Assembly: GCA_048394785.1 (NCBI GenBank)
Contig: DBFJGL010000081.1
Location: forward strand, 1 to 45,765
From: DBFJGL01 sp048394785
Lineage (GTDB): Bacteria; Bacillota; Clostridia; Christensenellales; CAG-917
Direction of reading: 5' to 3'
Length of the DNA: 45,765 bases
Under the pieces are notes generated by a model that was not told the origin of the DNA, did no database searches, and was given only the letters and a program-made list of their open reading frames with translations. Below, piece by piece: positions 1 to 6,613 of the stretch. The translations under genes and the position numbers were made by a program. How positions within the stretch are numbered: the first letter of the stretch is position 1; every line of letters starts with the position of its first letter.

Positions 1-30
1 ACCGCATACGCTGCATATAAATTTTGCCAT
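1..30 (-). CDS. Rubredoxin-like protein, N-terminal 10 codons only
   Basis: The gene runs off the left edge. An ATG at 30-28 preceded by a good AGGAG site (+ strand ctcctt at 41-46) opens a frame whose ten visible residues are MAKFICSVCG. A CxxCG motif directly after the start is typical of rubredoxin domains, either free rubredoxin or the N-terminal domain of reverse rubrerythrin, and is also seen in some desulfoferrodoxins. Its place downstream of a Fur/PerR regulator and a flavin reductase-rubredoxin fusion fits an oxygen or peroxide reduction role. Ten residues cannot decide between these families. Confidence 0.55.
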   Translation of the reverse strand, partial: MAKFICSVCG

Positions 31-136
31 AATAAAATCTCCTTATTTATGTTTTATAGTTTTGTTTTCTGTTGTTATTGCTTTATTTGTTGCTATACGC
101 TTTATTTATTGCTCGATTTCTTCAAACAGTCTTTCT

Positions 137-739
137 TCAACCGAGCTTTTCGAAATCGCTTGCAGGGTGCTTGCACAGCGGACAAACAAAATCCGACGGC
201 AAAGGACCTTCGTGAACGTATCCGCATATCTTGCAAACCCATTTTTCCTTGTTTGCCTCCGCGTTTACCTGCGGTTTGGGCTTGATGTCGGACTGATAGT
301 ACACGTAAGTCAGAGGTTCTCTGTCCGCAATATTTTTGATTGCGGTCACGCTGAGCAAAAACTGAATGTGAGTGCCCATATCGACGGCGTCTTCAACTTG
401 CATTTCAAAGTAACCGATGACGTTTTCCGTGGGGACCAACACGCCGTTATCGCCCCTCTCGCACGCCATGCCCTCAAACTTATTCACATCTCTGCCACTC
501 TGCATTCCGAGAGCTTTTATAAACGCGAACGTAGTATCTTTTGATAACAGCGCAACCGACAGCTTGCCGCTTTTTTTTATGAGTTCCGTCGTGTAATTCG
601 CCTTATTTATGGTTACCGTAAACCGCTCCGGCGTCGCTGTCTGCTGCATAAGCGTATTGATTATACAACCGCTGTCCCTGCCGTCCGCGCCTGCCGCCGC
701 GACGTACAATCCATAACTGATTTTGAATAAAAGGTTCAT
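137..739 (-). CDS. Flavin reductase-rubredoxin fusion (high molecular weight rubredoxin type)
   Basis: This 200-residue protein has an FMN-binding flavin reductase-like domain (about residues 1-155) followed by a short rubredoxin-type domain. The cysteines are at about 169, 172, 186 and 189 (CKICG and CPLC). This architecture matches high molecular weight rubredoxins, which take electrons from NAD(P)H through flavin and pass them to flavodiiron proteins or rubrerythrins to reduce O2 or peroxide. The ATG at 739 is chosen because AAGGAGG lies five bases upstream; the longer frame to 763 has no such site. The start overlaps the PerR-like gene stop as ATGA, so the two are translationally coupled. 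The spacing between cysteine pairs is short, as in rubrerythrin C-terminal domains. Confidence 0.85.
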   Translation of the reverse strand: MNLLFKISYGLYVAAAGADGRDSGCIINTLMQQTATPERFTVTINKANYTTELIKKSGKLSVALLSKDTTFAFIKALGMQSGRDVNKFEGMACERGDNGVLVPTENVIGYFEMQVEDAVDMGTHIQFLLSVTAIKNIADREPLTYVYYQSDIKPKPQVNAEANKEKWVCKICGYVHEGPLPSDFVCPLCKHPASDFEKLG

Positions 740-1110
740 TTTTCCTCCTTGCATTCGGGACATAATCCCCTGAAAACTATATCGGCGTCTTTTATAGTGT
801 AATCGACGTTATCCGCAATGCCGAGCAAGTCGCATTTGACGTCTATGTCGGACACTCCTTTACACTTCTCGCATATAAAATGCGCGTGAGTCCTCAGCGT
901 CTTGTCATATCTCGACGGAGCGTCCGGCACGCTCACCTCTCTTACTTTACCCTCATTGACAAATCCTGTCAATACCCTGTACACCGTACCCAGACTGATA
1001 TTGGGGATTTCCTCTTTTGCGCGATAATATATCGTTTCCGCGCTCGGGTGATCGCAAGCGGCGCAGACGATTTCTTCTATGACGTGTTTTTGCGCAGTAT
1101 TCCTTTTCAT
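736..1110 (-). CDS. Fur-family metalloregulator, PerR-like
   Basis: A 124-residue Fur superfamily repressor: a winged helix with the recognition segment ISLGTVYRVL, then a metal-binding dimerisation domain with THAHFICEKC and a C-terminal LCPEC. The two CxxC pairs match the structural zinc site of PerR/Fur. The spacing of His and Asp residues favours PerR (peroxide sensing) over Fur, and the downstream flavin reductase-rubredoxin supports that reading. The frame is open to 1173, but the ATG at 1158 falls on the predicted -10 box, so the ATG at 1110 is preferred. The nearest strong AAGGAG is about 18 bases upstream of it, which leaves the start somewhat uncertain. Confidence 0.82.
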   Translation of the reverse strand: MKRNTAQKHVIEEIVCAACDHPSAETIYYRAKEEIPNISLGTVYRVLTGFVNEGKVREVSVPDAPSRYDKTLRTHAHFICEKCKGVSDIDVKCDLLGIADNVDYTIKDADIVFRGLCPECKEEK

Positions 1111-1150
1111 CGCGCCTGTTTTTAGCGGCTCCTTATCAGTAATAGTTCTT

Positions 1151-1161
1151 ATTATCATAAT
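1151..1161. promoter_or_regulatory. Possible Fur/PerR operator overlapping the regulator promoter
   Basis: A perfect 5-1-5 inverted repeat, ATTAT-C-ATAAT, overlaps the predicted -10 box of the Fur-family gene. It resembles the AT-rich 7-1-7 Per/Fur boxes but is not a full consensus match. Autoregulation is an inference from position. Confidence 0.45.
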
Positions 1162-1185
1162 ATAACATCGCAATCAGATTGTCAA
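1157..1185 (-). promoter_or_regulatory. Promoter of the PerR-like operon
   Basis: On the minus strand TTGACA (1185-1180) is followed after exactly 17 bases by TATTAT (1162-1157). This is close to the sigma-A consensus and lies directly upstream of the regulator gene. Confidence 0.75.
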
Positions 1186-1447
1186 GCGTAAATCAAAACT
1201 TTAATCGGTCGACGAAAACAAAGTTGCAGCAAATAATGCGAAGCTGCGCGCAAAGCGGTTTCAAATAAGCCGCACGGAGAAAACAATCTCTGTAAACAGT
1301 ATTTATGAATTAAAGCCTTAAGTTATAATTATAAATAGTTAATTGAATAAAACGAACCGTATATCACTATCACCCTAACGCTTCAACCCGTAAACATATC
1401 GCCGACTGTTCGGCATATAAATCCTAATTGAGCATCGTATATATGCA
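1186..1447. other. Intergenic stretch without recognised gene
   Basis: This AT-rich spacer lies between the PerR-like promoter and the terminator of the ribosomal operon. I found no convincing reading frame with a ribosome-binding site and no RNA gene in it. Confidence 0.5.
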
Positions 1448-1473
1448 AAAACAACCGCAAGTGCGGTTGTTTT
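1442..1473 (-). terminator. Terminator of the ribosomal protein cluster
   Basis: An 11-base inverted repeat (1448-1458 and 1463-1473, arm AAAACAACCGC) encloses a 4-base loop. On the minus strand it ends in a run of T, as expected for a rho-independent terminator downstream of rplQ. Confidence 0.85.
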
Positions 1474-1523
1474 CCGTTTAGTTCTATGACGGCAAACTCT
1501 TTGCCTGCGTTTATCGCCTTAAA

Positions 1524-2030
1524 TCAGATAAGTCTGATAATGCAAACGCTTGCCGCGTCGCCTCTGCGCACGCCCGTTTTAAGGATGCGGGTGTAGCCGC
1601 CGCCCTGTCCGAGTTCGGTTGCTCTCTGGTCGTACTTGGGAGCATACTCTTTGAACATCTTTTCAATCAAGGGGTGCTTGACGTCCTTAATTCTCGCACG
1701 GAATGCGGCTTTGGACTCCTTTTCGCCTCTGACTTCCTGAATGTCGCGAAGTTCCGCCATAAGTCTGCGGCGCGCCGCAAGCTTCTTGGGACCGTCGTTT
1801 ACGAATTCGGTAGCTACCTTTTCGCCCTTTGCGTTGGCAACGGTCTTAGTCACCTTGACTTCGTCCTGATAGCTGCGCATTGCGATGGTGATATATTTTT
1901 CTGCTAATCTTCTTACTTCCTTGGCGCGGTCTACGGTCGTTTCGATTTCGCCGTACCAAAGCAGCTCGGAAACCTGATTTTTAAGCATCGCCATTCTCTG
2001 GTCGGTGCGTTTACCTAATTTATTGGGCAT
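1524..2030 (-). CDS. rplQ: 50S ribosomal protein L17 with a long internal insertion
   Basis: L17 lies near the polypeptide exit tunnel of the large subunit. The N-terminal KLGKRTDQRMAMLKNQ and the C-terminal GGYTRILKTGVRRGDAA segments are classic. The protein has 168 residues, against about 115-130 in most bacteria. The extra length sits between ITIAMR (about residue 50) and KHPLIEKMF (about 125), a charged segment rich in Lys, Arg and Glu. It is the last gene of the alpha operon, 9 bases after rpoA, with AGGAGG upstream of the start. Confidence 0.95.
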   Translation of the reverse strand: MPNKLGKRTDQRMAMLKNQVSELLWYGEIETTVDRAKEVRRLAEKYITIAMRSYQDEVKVTKTVANAKGEKVATEFVNDGPKKLAARRRLMAELRDIQEVRGEKESKAAFRARIKDVKHPLIEKMFKEYAPKYDQRATELGQGGGYTRILKTGVRRGDAASVCIIRLI

Positions 2031-2039
2031 ATTATCCTC

Positions 2040-2996
2040 CTAATCCTCTTGCTGTTTAAGTCCAAGTCCCAAGTCTTCCAACTTTTTGACCACTTCTTCG
2101 AGGGATTTTCTGCCGAGGTTTCTGACTTTGAGCATATCGTCCTCGGTTCTTCTTGTCAAATCTTCTACTGTATGAATATTGGCGCGTTTCAAGCAGTTGT
2201 ACGAGCGCACGGAAAGGTCGAGGTCCTCAACGGAAGTTTCAAGCACTTTCTGAGCCTTATCGTCGTCCTGCGACACCAATATTTCGTATTCGTTCATATT
2301 ATCGACCAAATCGACGAACAATCTGATATGGTCGTTCATAATCTTCGCCGCGAGGGAGATGATTTCCTTTGCGGAGGTGGTACCGTCGGTGGTTACTTCA
2401 ACGGTGAGTTTATCAAAATCGATGCGTTGCTCGACGCGAGTGCTCTCAACCGTATAGTTCGCCTTAACGACGGGAGTATAGATGGAGTCGACGGGAATAA
2501 ATCCGATGGGCGAATTCGTATCCTTGTTTTTGCTTGCGGGGACGTAACCTCTGCCTGCCTCAACGTAGATAATCATATTTACGGAGCCGCCCTCGTCGAG
2601 AGTGCAGATAAGCTGATCCGGGTTCATAACTTCGATGTCGGAAGGGACTTCGATGTCGCCCGCGGTAACTTCGCCGACGGTATCCGCGCTCAGTCTGCAT
2701 TCGATTCTCTTGATAGCTTCGGGAGCGGAATTTATCTTGAAGCGCACCGTTTTGAGGTTGAGGATAATCTCCGTAACCTCCTCTTTAACTCCGTTAATGG
2801 TAGAAAATTCGTGTTCTACTCCGTCAATCTTAATACCGACCGCCGCGGCACCGGGAAGTGCGGAGAGGAGAATACGGCGCAAGCTGTTGCCGAGAGTTAT
2901 ACCAAAGCCGCGTTCCAAGGGTTCCACTACAAACTTCGCGTAGTTTTTGCTTTCGTTTTCTTCGAAGTTTATCTTGGGTCTTTTGATTTCCATCAT
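2040..2996 (-). CDS. rpoA: DNA-directed RNA polymerase alpha subunit
   Basis: This 318-residue alpha subunit scaffolds assembly of core RNA polymerase. The N-terminal assembly domain (about 1-230) includes GFGITLGNSLRRILLSALPG. A short linker leads to the C-terminal domain with LDLSVRSYNCLKRANI and VRNLGRKSLEEV, which contact UP elements and activators. The length is normal. Two adjacent ATG codons occur at 2996 and 2993; GGAGG spacing favours the first. It lies between rpsD and rplQ, the standard alpha-operon order. Confidence 0.98.
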   Translation of the reverse strand: MMEIKRPKINFEENESKNYAKFVVEPLERGFGITLGNSLRRILLSALPGAAAVGIKIDGVEHEFSTINGVKEEVTEIILNLKTVRFKINSAPEAIKRIECRLSADTVGEVTAGDIEVPSDIEVMNPDQLICTLDEGGSVNMIIYVEAGRGYVPASKNKDTNSPIGFIPVDSIYTPVVKANYTVESTRVEQRIDFDKLTVEVTTDGTTSAKEIISLAAKIMNDHIRLFVDLVDNMNEYEILVSQDDDKAQKVLETSVEDLDLSVRSYNCLKRANIHTVEDLTRRTEDDMLKVRNLGRKSLEEVVKKLEDLGLGLKQQED

Positions 2997-3016
2997 AACT
3001 CAATCCTCCTCAACTC

Positions 3017-3640
3017 TTATTTAGAGTACAACTCGACGATAAGGTGCTCCTTGATGTCGAGGTCGATATCCGCTCTTTCGGGAAGCGCGAGGACTTTGCC
3101 CGTAAGGTTTGCGTTATCGAATTCGAGCCACTTGACGATGCTGAGGTTTTTGACTTCCTTAACACCCTGCCAGAGCGTCATATCCTTTTTGTTTTCTTTG
3201 ACTGCGATTACGTCGCCGGCTTTCACGAGATAGGAGGGAATGTCCACTCTCTTGCCGTTGACGGTGATGTGCCCGTGGTTGACAATCTGTCTTGCCATTG
3301 CTCTGGAAGAACCGAGTCCCATACGGTAAACGACGTTGTCGAGTCTTCTTTCGATGAGCACGAGCATATTTTCGCCCGTTACGCCGCGAAGTTCCGTCGC
3401 CTTGTCGTAATACATCTTGAACTGCTTTTCGCTGACGCCGTAATATCTCTTGGTCTTTTGCTTTTCGCGAAGCTGAACGGAGTAACCCGACGCCTTCTTT
3501 CTGCCCTTGCCGTGTTGTCCGGGAGGAGCGTATTTTGTCATAAGCGTGCACTTTTCGGAATTGCACTTGTCGCCTTTAAGATAGAGCTTGCAACCTTCGC
3601 GTCTGCAAAGACGGCAATCTGCTCCTGTATATTTAGCCAT
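3017..3640 (-). CDS. rpsD: 30S ribosomal protein S4, zinc-binding form
   Basis: S4 nucleates assembly of the 16S rRNA 5-prime domain. The 207-residue protein carries an N-terminal four-cysteine cluster (CRLCRREGC and CNSEKC, residues 9-31), the zinc-containing C+ form, and a downstream S4 RNA-binding domain (RLDNVVYRMGLGSSRAMARQ). It lies 13 bases after rpsK in the alpha operon. Confidence 0.98.
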   Translation of the reverse strand: MAKYTGADCRLCRREGCKLYLKGDKCNSEKCTLMTKYAPPGQHGKGRKKASGYSVQLREKQKTKRYYGVSEKQFKMYYDKATELRGVTGENMLVLIERRLDNVVYRMGLGSSRAMARQIVNHGHITVNGKRVDIPSYLVKAGDVIAVKENKKDMTLWQGVKEVKNLSIVKWLEFDNANLTGKVLALPERADIDLDIKEHLIVELYSK

Positions 3641-3653
3641 AAATCAAATCCTC

Positions 3654-4043
3654 CTATAATCTTCTGCGCTTGGGGGGACGGCAGCCGTTGTGCGGAATGG
3701 GAGATACGTCCTGAATGAGCGTGACTTCCATACCGACGTTTGCGAGAGCGCGGATTGCGGACTCTCTGCCCGAGCCGGGTCCTTTGACGTAAACTTCCAC
3801 GGTTCTCATACCCTGGTCGTACGCCACCTTAGCGGCATCTTCGCTGACCATCTGCGCCGCAAACGGAGTGGATTTTCTGGAACCGCGCAGTTTAAGCTTG
3901 CCTGCGGACGACCAAGAAATCGCGTTGCCGTTCATATCGGTGATGGTGACGATGGTGTTATTAAACGACGCGTGGATGTGGGCTTGTCCCTTCTCGACGC
4001 GCTTGATATCCTTTCTCTTTTTGATTTTCTTAATTGCAGCCAT
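3654..4043 (-). CDS. rpsK: 30S ribosomal protein S11
   Basis: This 129-residue protein of the small-subunit platform contains HASFNNTIVTITD, GPGSGRESAIRAL and the conserved C-terminal PHNGCRPPKRRRL. The length and position between rpsM and rpsD are standard. A GGAGG site precedes the ATG at 4043. Confidence 0.98.
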   Translation of the reverse strand: MAAIKKIKKRKDIKRVEKGQAHIHASFNNTIVTITDMNGNAISWSSAGKLKLRGSRKSTPFAAQMVSEDAAKVAYDQGMRTVEVYVKGPGSGRESAIRALANVGMEVTLIQDVSPIPHNGCRPPKRRRL

Positions 4044-4054
4044 TTGACGCCTCC

Positions 4055-4423
4055 TTACTTCTTCTTACGACCGACGGTGCGCTTGGGCCCCTTTCTCGTA
4101 CGGGCGTTCTGCTTGGTGCTCTGACCTCTGACGGGCAGTCCCTTTCTGTGGCGAATGCCTCTGTAGCAGCCGATTTCCATAAGTCTTTTTATGTTAAGAC
4201 CGACTTCTCTTTTAAGGTCGCCTTCGACGTGCAGGTGTTGCTCGATGTAATCACGGATAAGACTGACCTGCTCCTCTGTCAAATCCTTAACGCGGACGTC
4301 GGGACTGATGCCGGTCACGCTGAGGATTTTCTTAGACGTGGGCAGTCCGATGCCGTAGATGTAAGTTAGCCCGATTTCAACTCTCTTTTCGCGCGGAAGG
4401 TCCACGCCGGCTATTCTTGCCAT
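4055..4423 (-). CDS. rpsM: 30S ribosomal protein S13
   Basis: This 122-residue protein of the small-subunit head bridges to the large subunit and contacts P-site tRNA. It starts MARIAGVDLPREKRVEIGL, has YIYGIG, and ends with the basic QSTKQNARTRKGPKR tail. The start at 4423 follows a GGAGG site. A 97-base spacer with strong hairpin potential separates it from rpmJ. Confidence 0.98.
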   Translation of the reverse strand: MARIAGVDLPREKRVEIGLTYIYGIGLPTSKKILSVTGISPDVRVKDLTEEQVSLIRDYIEQHLHVEGDLKREVGLNIKRLMEIGCYRGIRHRKGLPVRGQSTKQNARTRKGPKRTVGRKKK

Positions 4424-4460
4424 TTTTTACCTCCAAAATTGTGTATAAATATATGCCTAC

Positions 4461-4508
4461 GCACGGAGAGCCGCTAAAATTCGGAATGAGCGGCCAGCCG
4501 CTCCGCGC
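4461..4508 (-). promoter_or_regulatory. Structured leader between rpmJ and rpsM
   Basis: The minus-strand spacer can form an 8-base outer stem (GCGCGGAG with CTCCGTGC). Inside it, or competing with it, is a 6-base stem with tetraloop (GAGCGG-CTGG-CCGCTC). Most other genes in this cluster are separated by only 1-20 bases, so a folded 97-base leader here may be a site for autoregulation by a ribosomal protein of the alpha operon. No binding protein can be assigned from sequence. Confidence 0.45.
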
Positions 4509-4520
4509 AACCTTGCCTTA

Positions 4521-4637
4521 TTAACCCTGACGCTGTTTGTGGTTCGGGTATTTGGGACAAATCACCATTACTCTACCGTTTCTCTTGATAACCTTGCACT
4601 TATCGCACATCGGCTTGACACTGGGTCTGACTTTCAT
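4521..4637 (-). CDS. rpmJ: 50S ribosomal protein L36, zinc-binding form
   Basis: This 38-residue protein starts MKVRPSVKPMCDKCKVIKR and ends YPNHKQRQG. Zinc ligands C11, C14, C27 and H33 are all present, so it is the C+ form. It sits between infA and rpsM as in most bacteria. ATAGGAGG lies just upstream of the ATG at 4637. Confidence 0.95.
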   Translation of the reverse strand: MKVRPSVKPMCDKCKVIKRNGRVMVICPKYPNHKQRQG

Positions 4638-4686
4638 ATTAGCCTCCTATGATTTCTCATTTATTTTATCTTTTCACCCGAACCAT

Positions 4687-4905
4687 TTACTTGTTGCGGT
4701 AAATAATTCTGCCCTTGGTGAGGTCGTAAGGCGACATTTCGATTTTGACCTTATCGCCCTCTAATATCCTGATGTTGTTGATTCTCAGTTTACCGCCGAG
4801 GTAAGCGAGTATCATATGACCGTTGCTGAGCTGAACCTTAAACTGCGTCTTGGGTAAAACCTCTATGACTTTGCCCTCGGTTTCGATTACATCTTCTTTT
4901 GACAT
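4687..4905 (-). CDS. infA: Translation initiation factor IF-1
   Basis: This 72-residue OB-fold protein binds the 30S A site during initiation. It begins MSKEDVIETEGKVIEVLP and contains LSNGHMILAYLGGKLR and the C-terminal PYDLTKGRIIYRNK typical of the family. It lies 8 bases after the KOW-domain gene and about 50 bases before rpmJ. Confidence 0.98.
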   Translation of the reverse strand: MSKEDVIETEGKVIEVLPKTQFKVQLSNGHMILAYLGGKLRINNIRILEGDKVKIEMSPYDLTKGRIIYRNK

Positions 4906-4913
4906 AAAACTCC

Positions 4914-5174
4914 TTATTTGTCGTTATAGAAGCGCAGCGCGCTGTATAGCTCGGCGTCGTAGACCGTAGCCCCGCCTTTGAGCTTGTCCGCAATTTTGAG
5001 CAGAACGTCGCCCTTCGATTGCAGATGCTTTACTTTTTTCAGCTTAGCGTGTTTTATACGTCTTAAATCGCCGTCGGCTATTTTGACGTAATCGACACTC
5101 ACTATTTCCACAACGGCGAAATATCTTCCGCTGTCGCGTCCGGCTTTTGAAAAAACCACCTGTCCGAGTTCCAT
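4914..5174 (-). CDS. KOW-domain RNA-binding protein (L14e-like)
   Basis: The 86-residue protein starts with a KOW-like SH3 barrel (ELGQVVFSKAGRDSGRYFAVVEI, then IADGDLRRIKHAKLKKVKHL). Similar short proteins, annotated as KOW-domain or L14e/L6e/L27e-like, are found between map and infA in many Clostridia. A role in ribosome or RNA binding is inferred from the fold and the location. It starts one base after the map stop and uses a weak upstream Shine-Dalgarno, so translational coupling with map is likely. Confidence 0.8.
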   Translation of the reverse strand: MELGQVVFSKAGRDSGRYFAVVEIVSVDYVKIADGDLRRIKHAKLKKVKHLQSKGDVLLKIADKLKGGATVYDAELYSALRFYNDK

Positions 5175-5175
5175 A

Positions 5176-5919
5176 TCACAAGGTCAATATTTCAGCACCG
5201 TTTTCGGTGAGTGCCACCGTGTTTTCGTAATGAGCGGAAGGACGTCTGTCGCGAGTCACGCACGTCCACCCGTCGCCGAGAGTTTCGACGTCCCAAGTGC
5301 CTGCGTTAATCATCGGCTCTATGGCGAGCACCAATCCGCGCTCCAATCTTACTCCGTGACCTGCTCTGCCGTAATTCGGCACAGAAGGATCTTCGTGCAT
5401 TTCTCTGCCTATTCCGTGTCCGACAAGCGCGCGTACGACCGAGAAACCTCTGTCTTCCGCATACGTCTGTATCGCGTGGGAAATATCTCCCAATCTGCCG
5501 CCTTCGACAAATTTTTCGACGCCCTCGAAAAAGCTTTGCCTTGTCACCTCGACAAGTCTTTTCTTTTCCTCGTCGACCTCTCCTATAAGGAAAGTTCTCG
5601 CCGCGTCGGACTGCCAGCCTCTGTATATCAGACCTGCGTCGACGCCGACTATGTCGCCCTCATCCAATCGCTTAGAAGAAGGTATGCCGTGCACCACCGT
5701 TTCGTTTACGGAAGCGCATATCGATGCGGGAAATCCTCCGTATCCGAGGAAAGAAGGCACGCTGTCGTGCTTTTTGATGTAATCGTAAGCAATCTCGTCG
5801 AGTTTTTTCGTGCTCACTCCGGGCTTCGCTTTCTCCTCCAAAAGGAGCAGAACGTCCCTGAGCAGTTCGCCCGACTTTTTCATTATTGCGATTTCGGAAG
5901 GGCTTTTCAGCTTAATCAT
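5176..5919 (-). CDS. map: Methionine aminopeptidase, type I
   Basis: This enzyme removes the initiator methionine from nascent proteins in the cytoplasm. The 247-residue protein has the five metal ligands of the pita-bread fold: the two Asp in VDAGLIYRGWQSDAART, His in GHGIGREMHEDP, Glu in AIEPMI and Glu in YENTVALTE. There is no N-terminal zinc-finger extension. The start overlaps the adk stop by 8 bases. Confidence 0.97.
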   Translation of the reverse strand: MIKLKSPSEIAIMKKSGELLRDVLLLLEEKAKPGVSTKKLDEIAYDYIKKHDSVPSFLGYGGFPASICASVNETVVHGIPSSKRLDEGDIVGVDAGLIYRGWQSDAARTFLIGEVDEEKKRLVEVTRQSFFEGVEKFVEGGRLGDISHAIQTYAEDRGFSVVRALVGHGIGREMHEDPSVPNYGRAGHGVRLERGLVLAIEPMINAGTWDVETLGDGWTCVTRDRRPSAHYENTVALTENGAEILTL

Positions 5920-6535
5920 TCAGCAGTTCCTTGATTTTGCCGAACACTTCCTCCGCAGAACGCGCGGCAGGTACGTCGACAAGAATTCCCTTTCCCGAAT
6001 AGTACTTGATGAGCGGAGCAGTCTGTTCTTCATAAACCGCGAGTCTCGACTTTACGGTTTCGGGTTTATCGTCCTCTCTTATGTACAAAGCCTTTCCGCA
6101 CTTGGGGCAGATTTCGCTGCCGTTGAGAGTGCTGATGTGAAGCGTCGTTCCGCATTCGCACACTCTCCTGCCCGAAAGTCTGGATATTATGGTTTCAAAC
6201 GGACAGTCGATATTGATCGCAATGTCGATTTTCGCAACCTTATCCAACGCTTCCGCCTGAGCAATGGTGCGGGGAAACCCGTCGAGAATATATCCGTTTG
6301 CGGCGTCACTTTCATTGAGTCTTGCTTTGACGATGTCGATAATCAACTCGTCGGACACAAGTTCGCCCCTGTCGATGACGGACTTGACCTTCAAGCCGAG
6401 CTCTGTCCCGTCCTTGATGTTTTTCCTCAGTATATCGCCCGTGGAAATATGCGGAATACCGTATTCCGCAGCAATCATCAATGCCTGAGTGCCTTTACCG
6501 GCACCGGGTGCGCCCAAGAGGACTATATTCTTCAT
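5912..6535 (-). CDS. adk: Adenylate kinase with an atypical zinc-LID cysteine spacing
   Basis: This 207-residue enzyme interconverts ATP and AMP with two ADP. The P-loop GAPGAGKGTQ, the AMP-binding region (HISTGDILR and GFPRTIAQAEAL) and the LID domain are all visible. In the LID, the first zinc ligand pair reads RRVCECG, a CxC instead of the usual CxxC; the second pair, CPKCG, is normal, and the segment between them is short. The ATG at 6535 is chosen because MKNIVLLGAPG is the family start and AGGAG precedes it; the frame is open further upstream. It follows secY in the spc operon. Confidence 0.96.
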   Translation of the reverse strand: MKNIVLLGAPGAGKGTQALMIAAEYGIPHISTGDILRKNIKDGTELGLKVKSVIDRGELVSDELIIDIVKARLNESDAANGYILDGFPRTIAQAEALDKVAKIDIAINIDCPFETIISRLSGRRVCECGTTLHISTLNGSEICPKCGKALYIREDDKPETVKSRLAVYEEQTAPLIKYYSGKGILVDVPAARSAEEVFGKIKELLND

Positions 6536-6613
6536 ATATTCTCCTATTGTACCACACAAACCGCGTGCTGGCAACTTTTTGAGCCACACGCGGCTTGCAA
6601 ATACATTTCGGTT

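Noticed and set aside
95..136. Continuation of the rubredoxin fusion in another frame (VEERLFEEIEQ)
   Set aside because: The rubredoxin domain ends normally with DFEKLG before the stop; an eleven-residue frame by chance in AT-rich sequence is likely. A frameshift cannot be excluded but nothing requires it.
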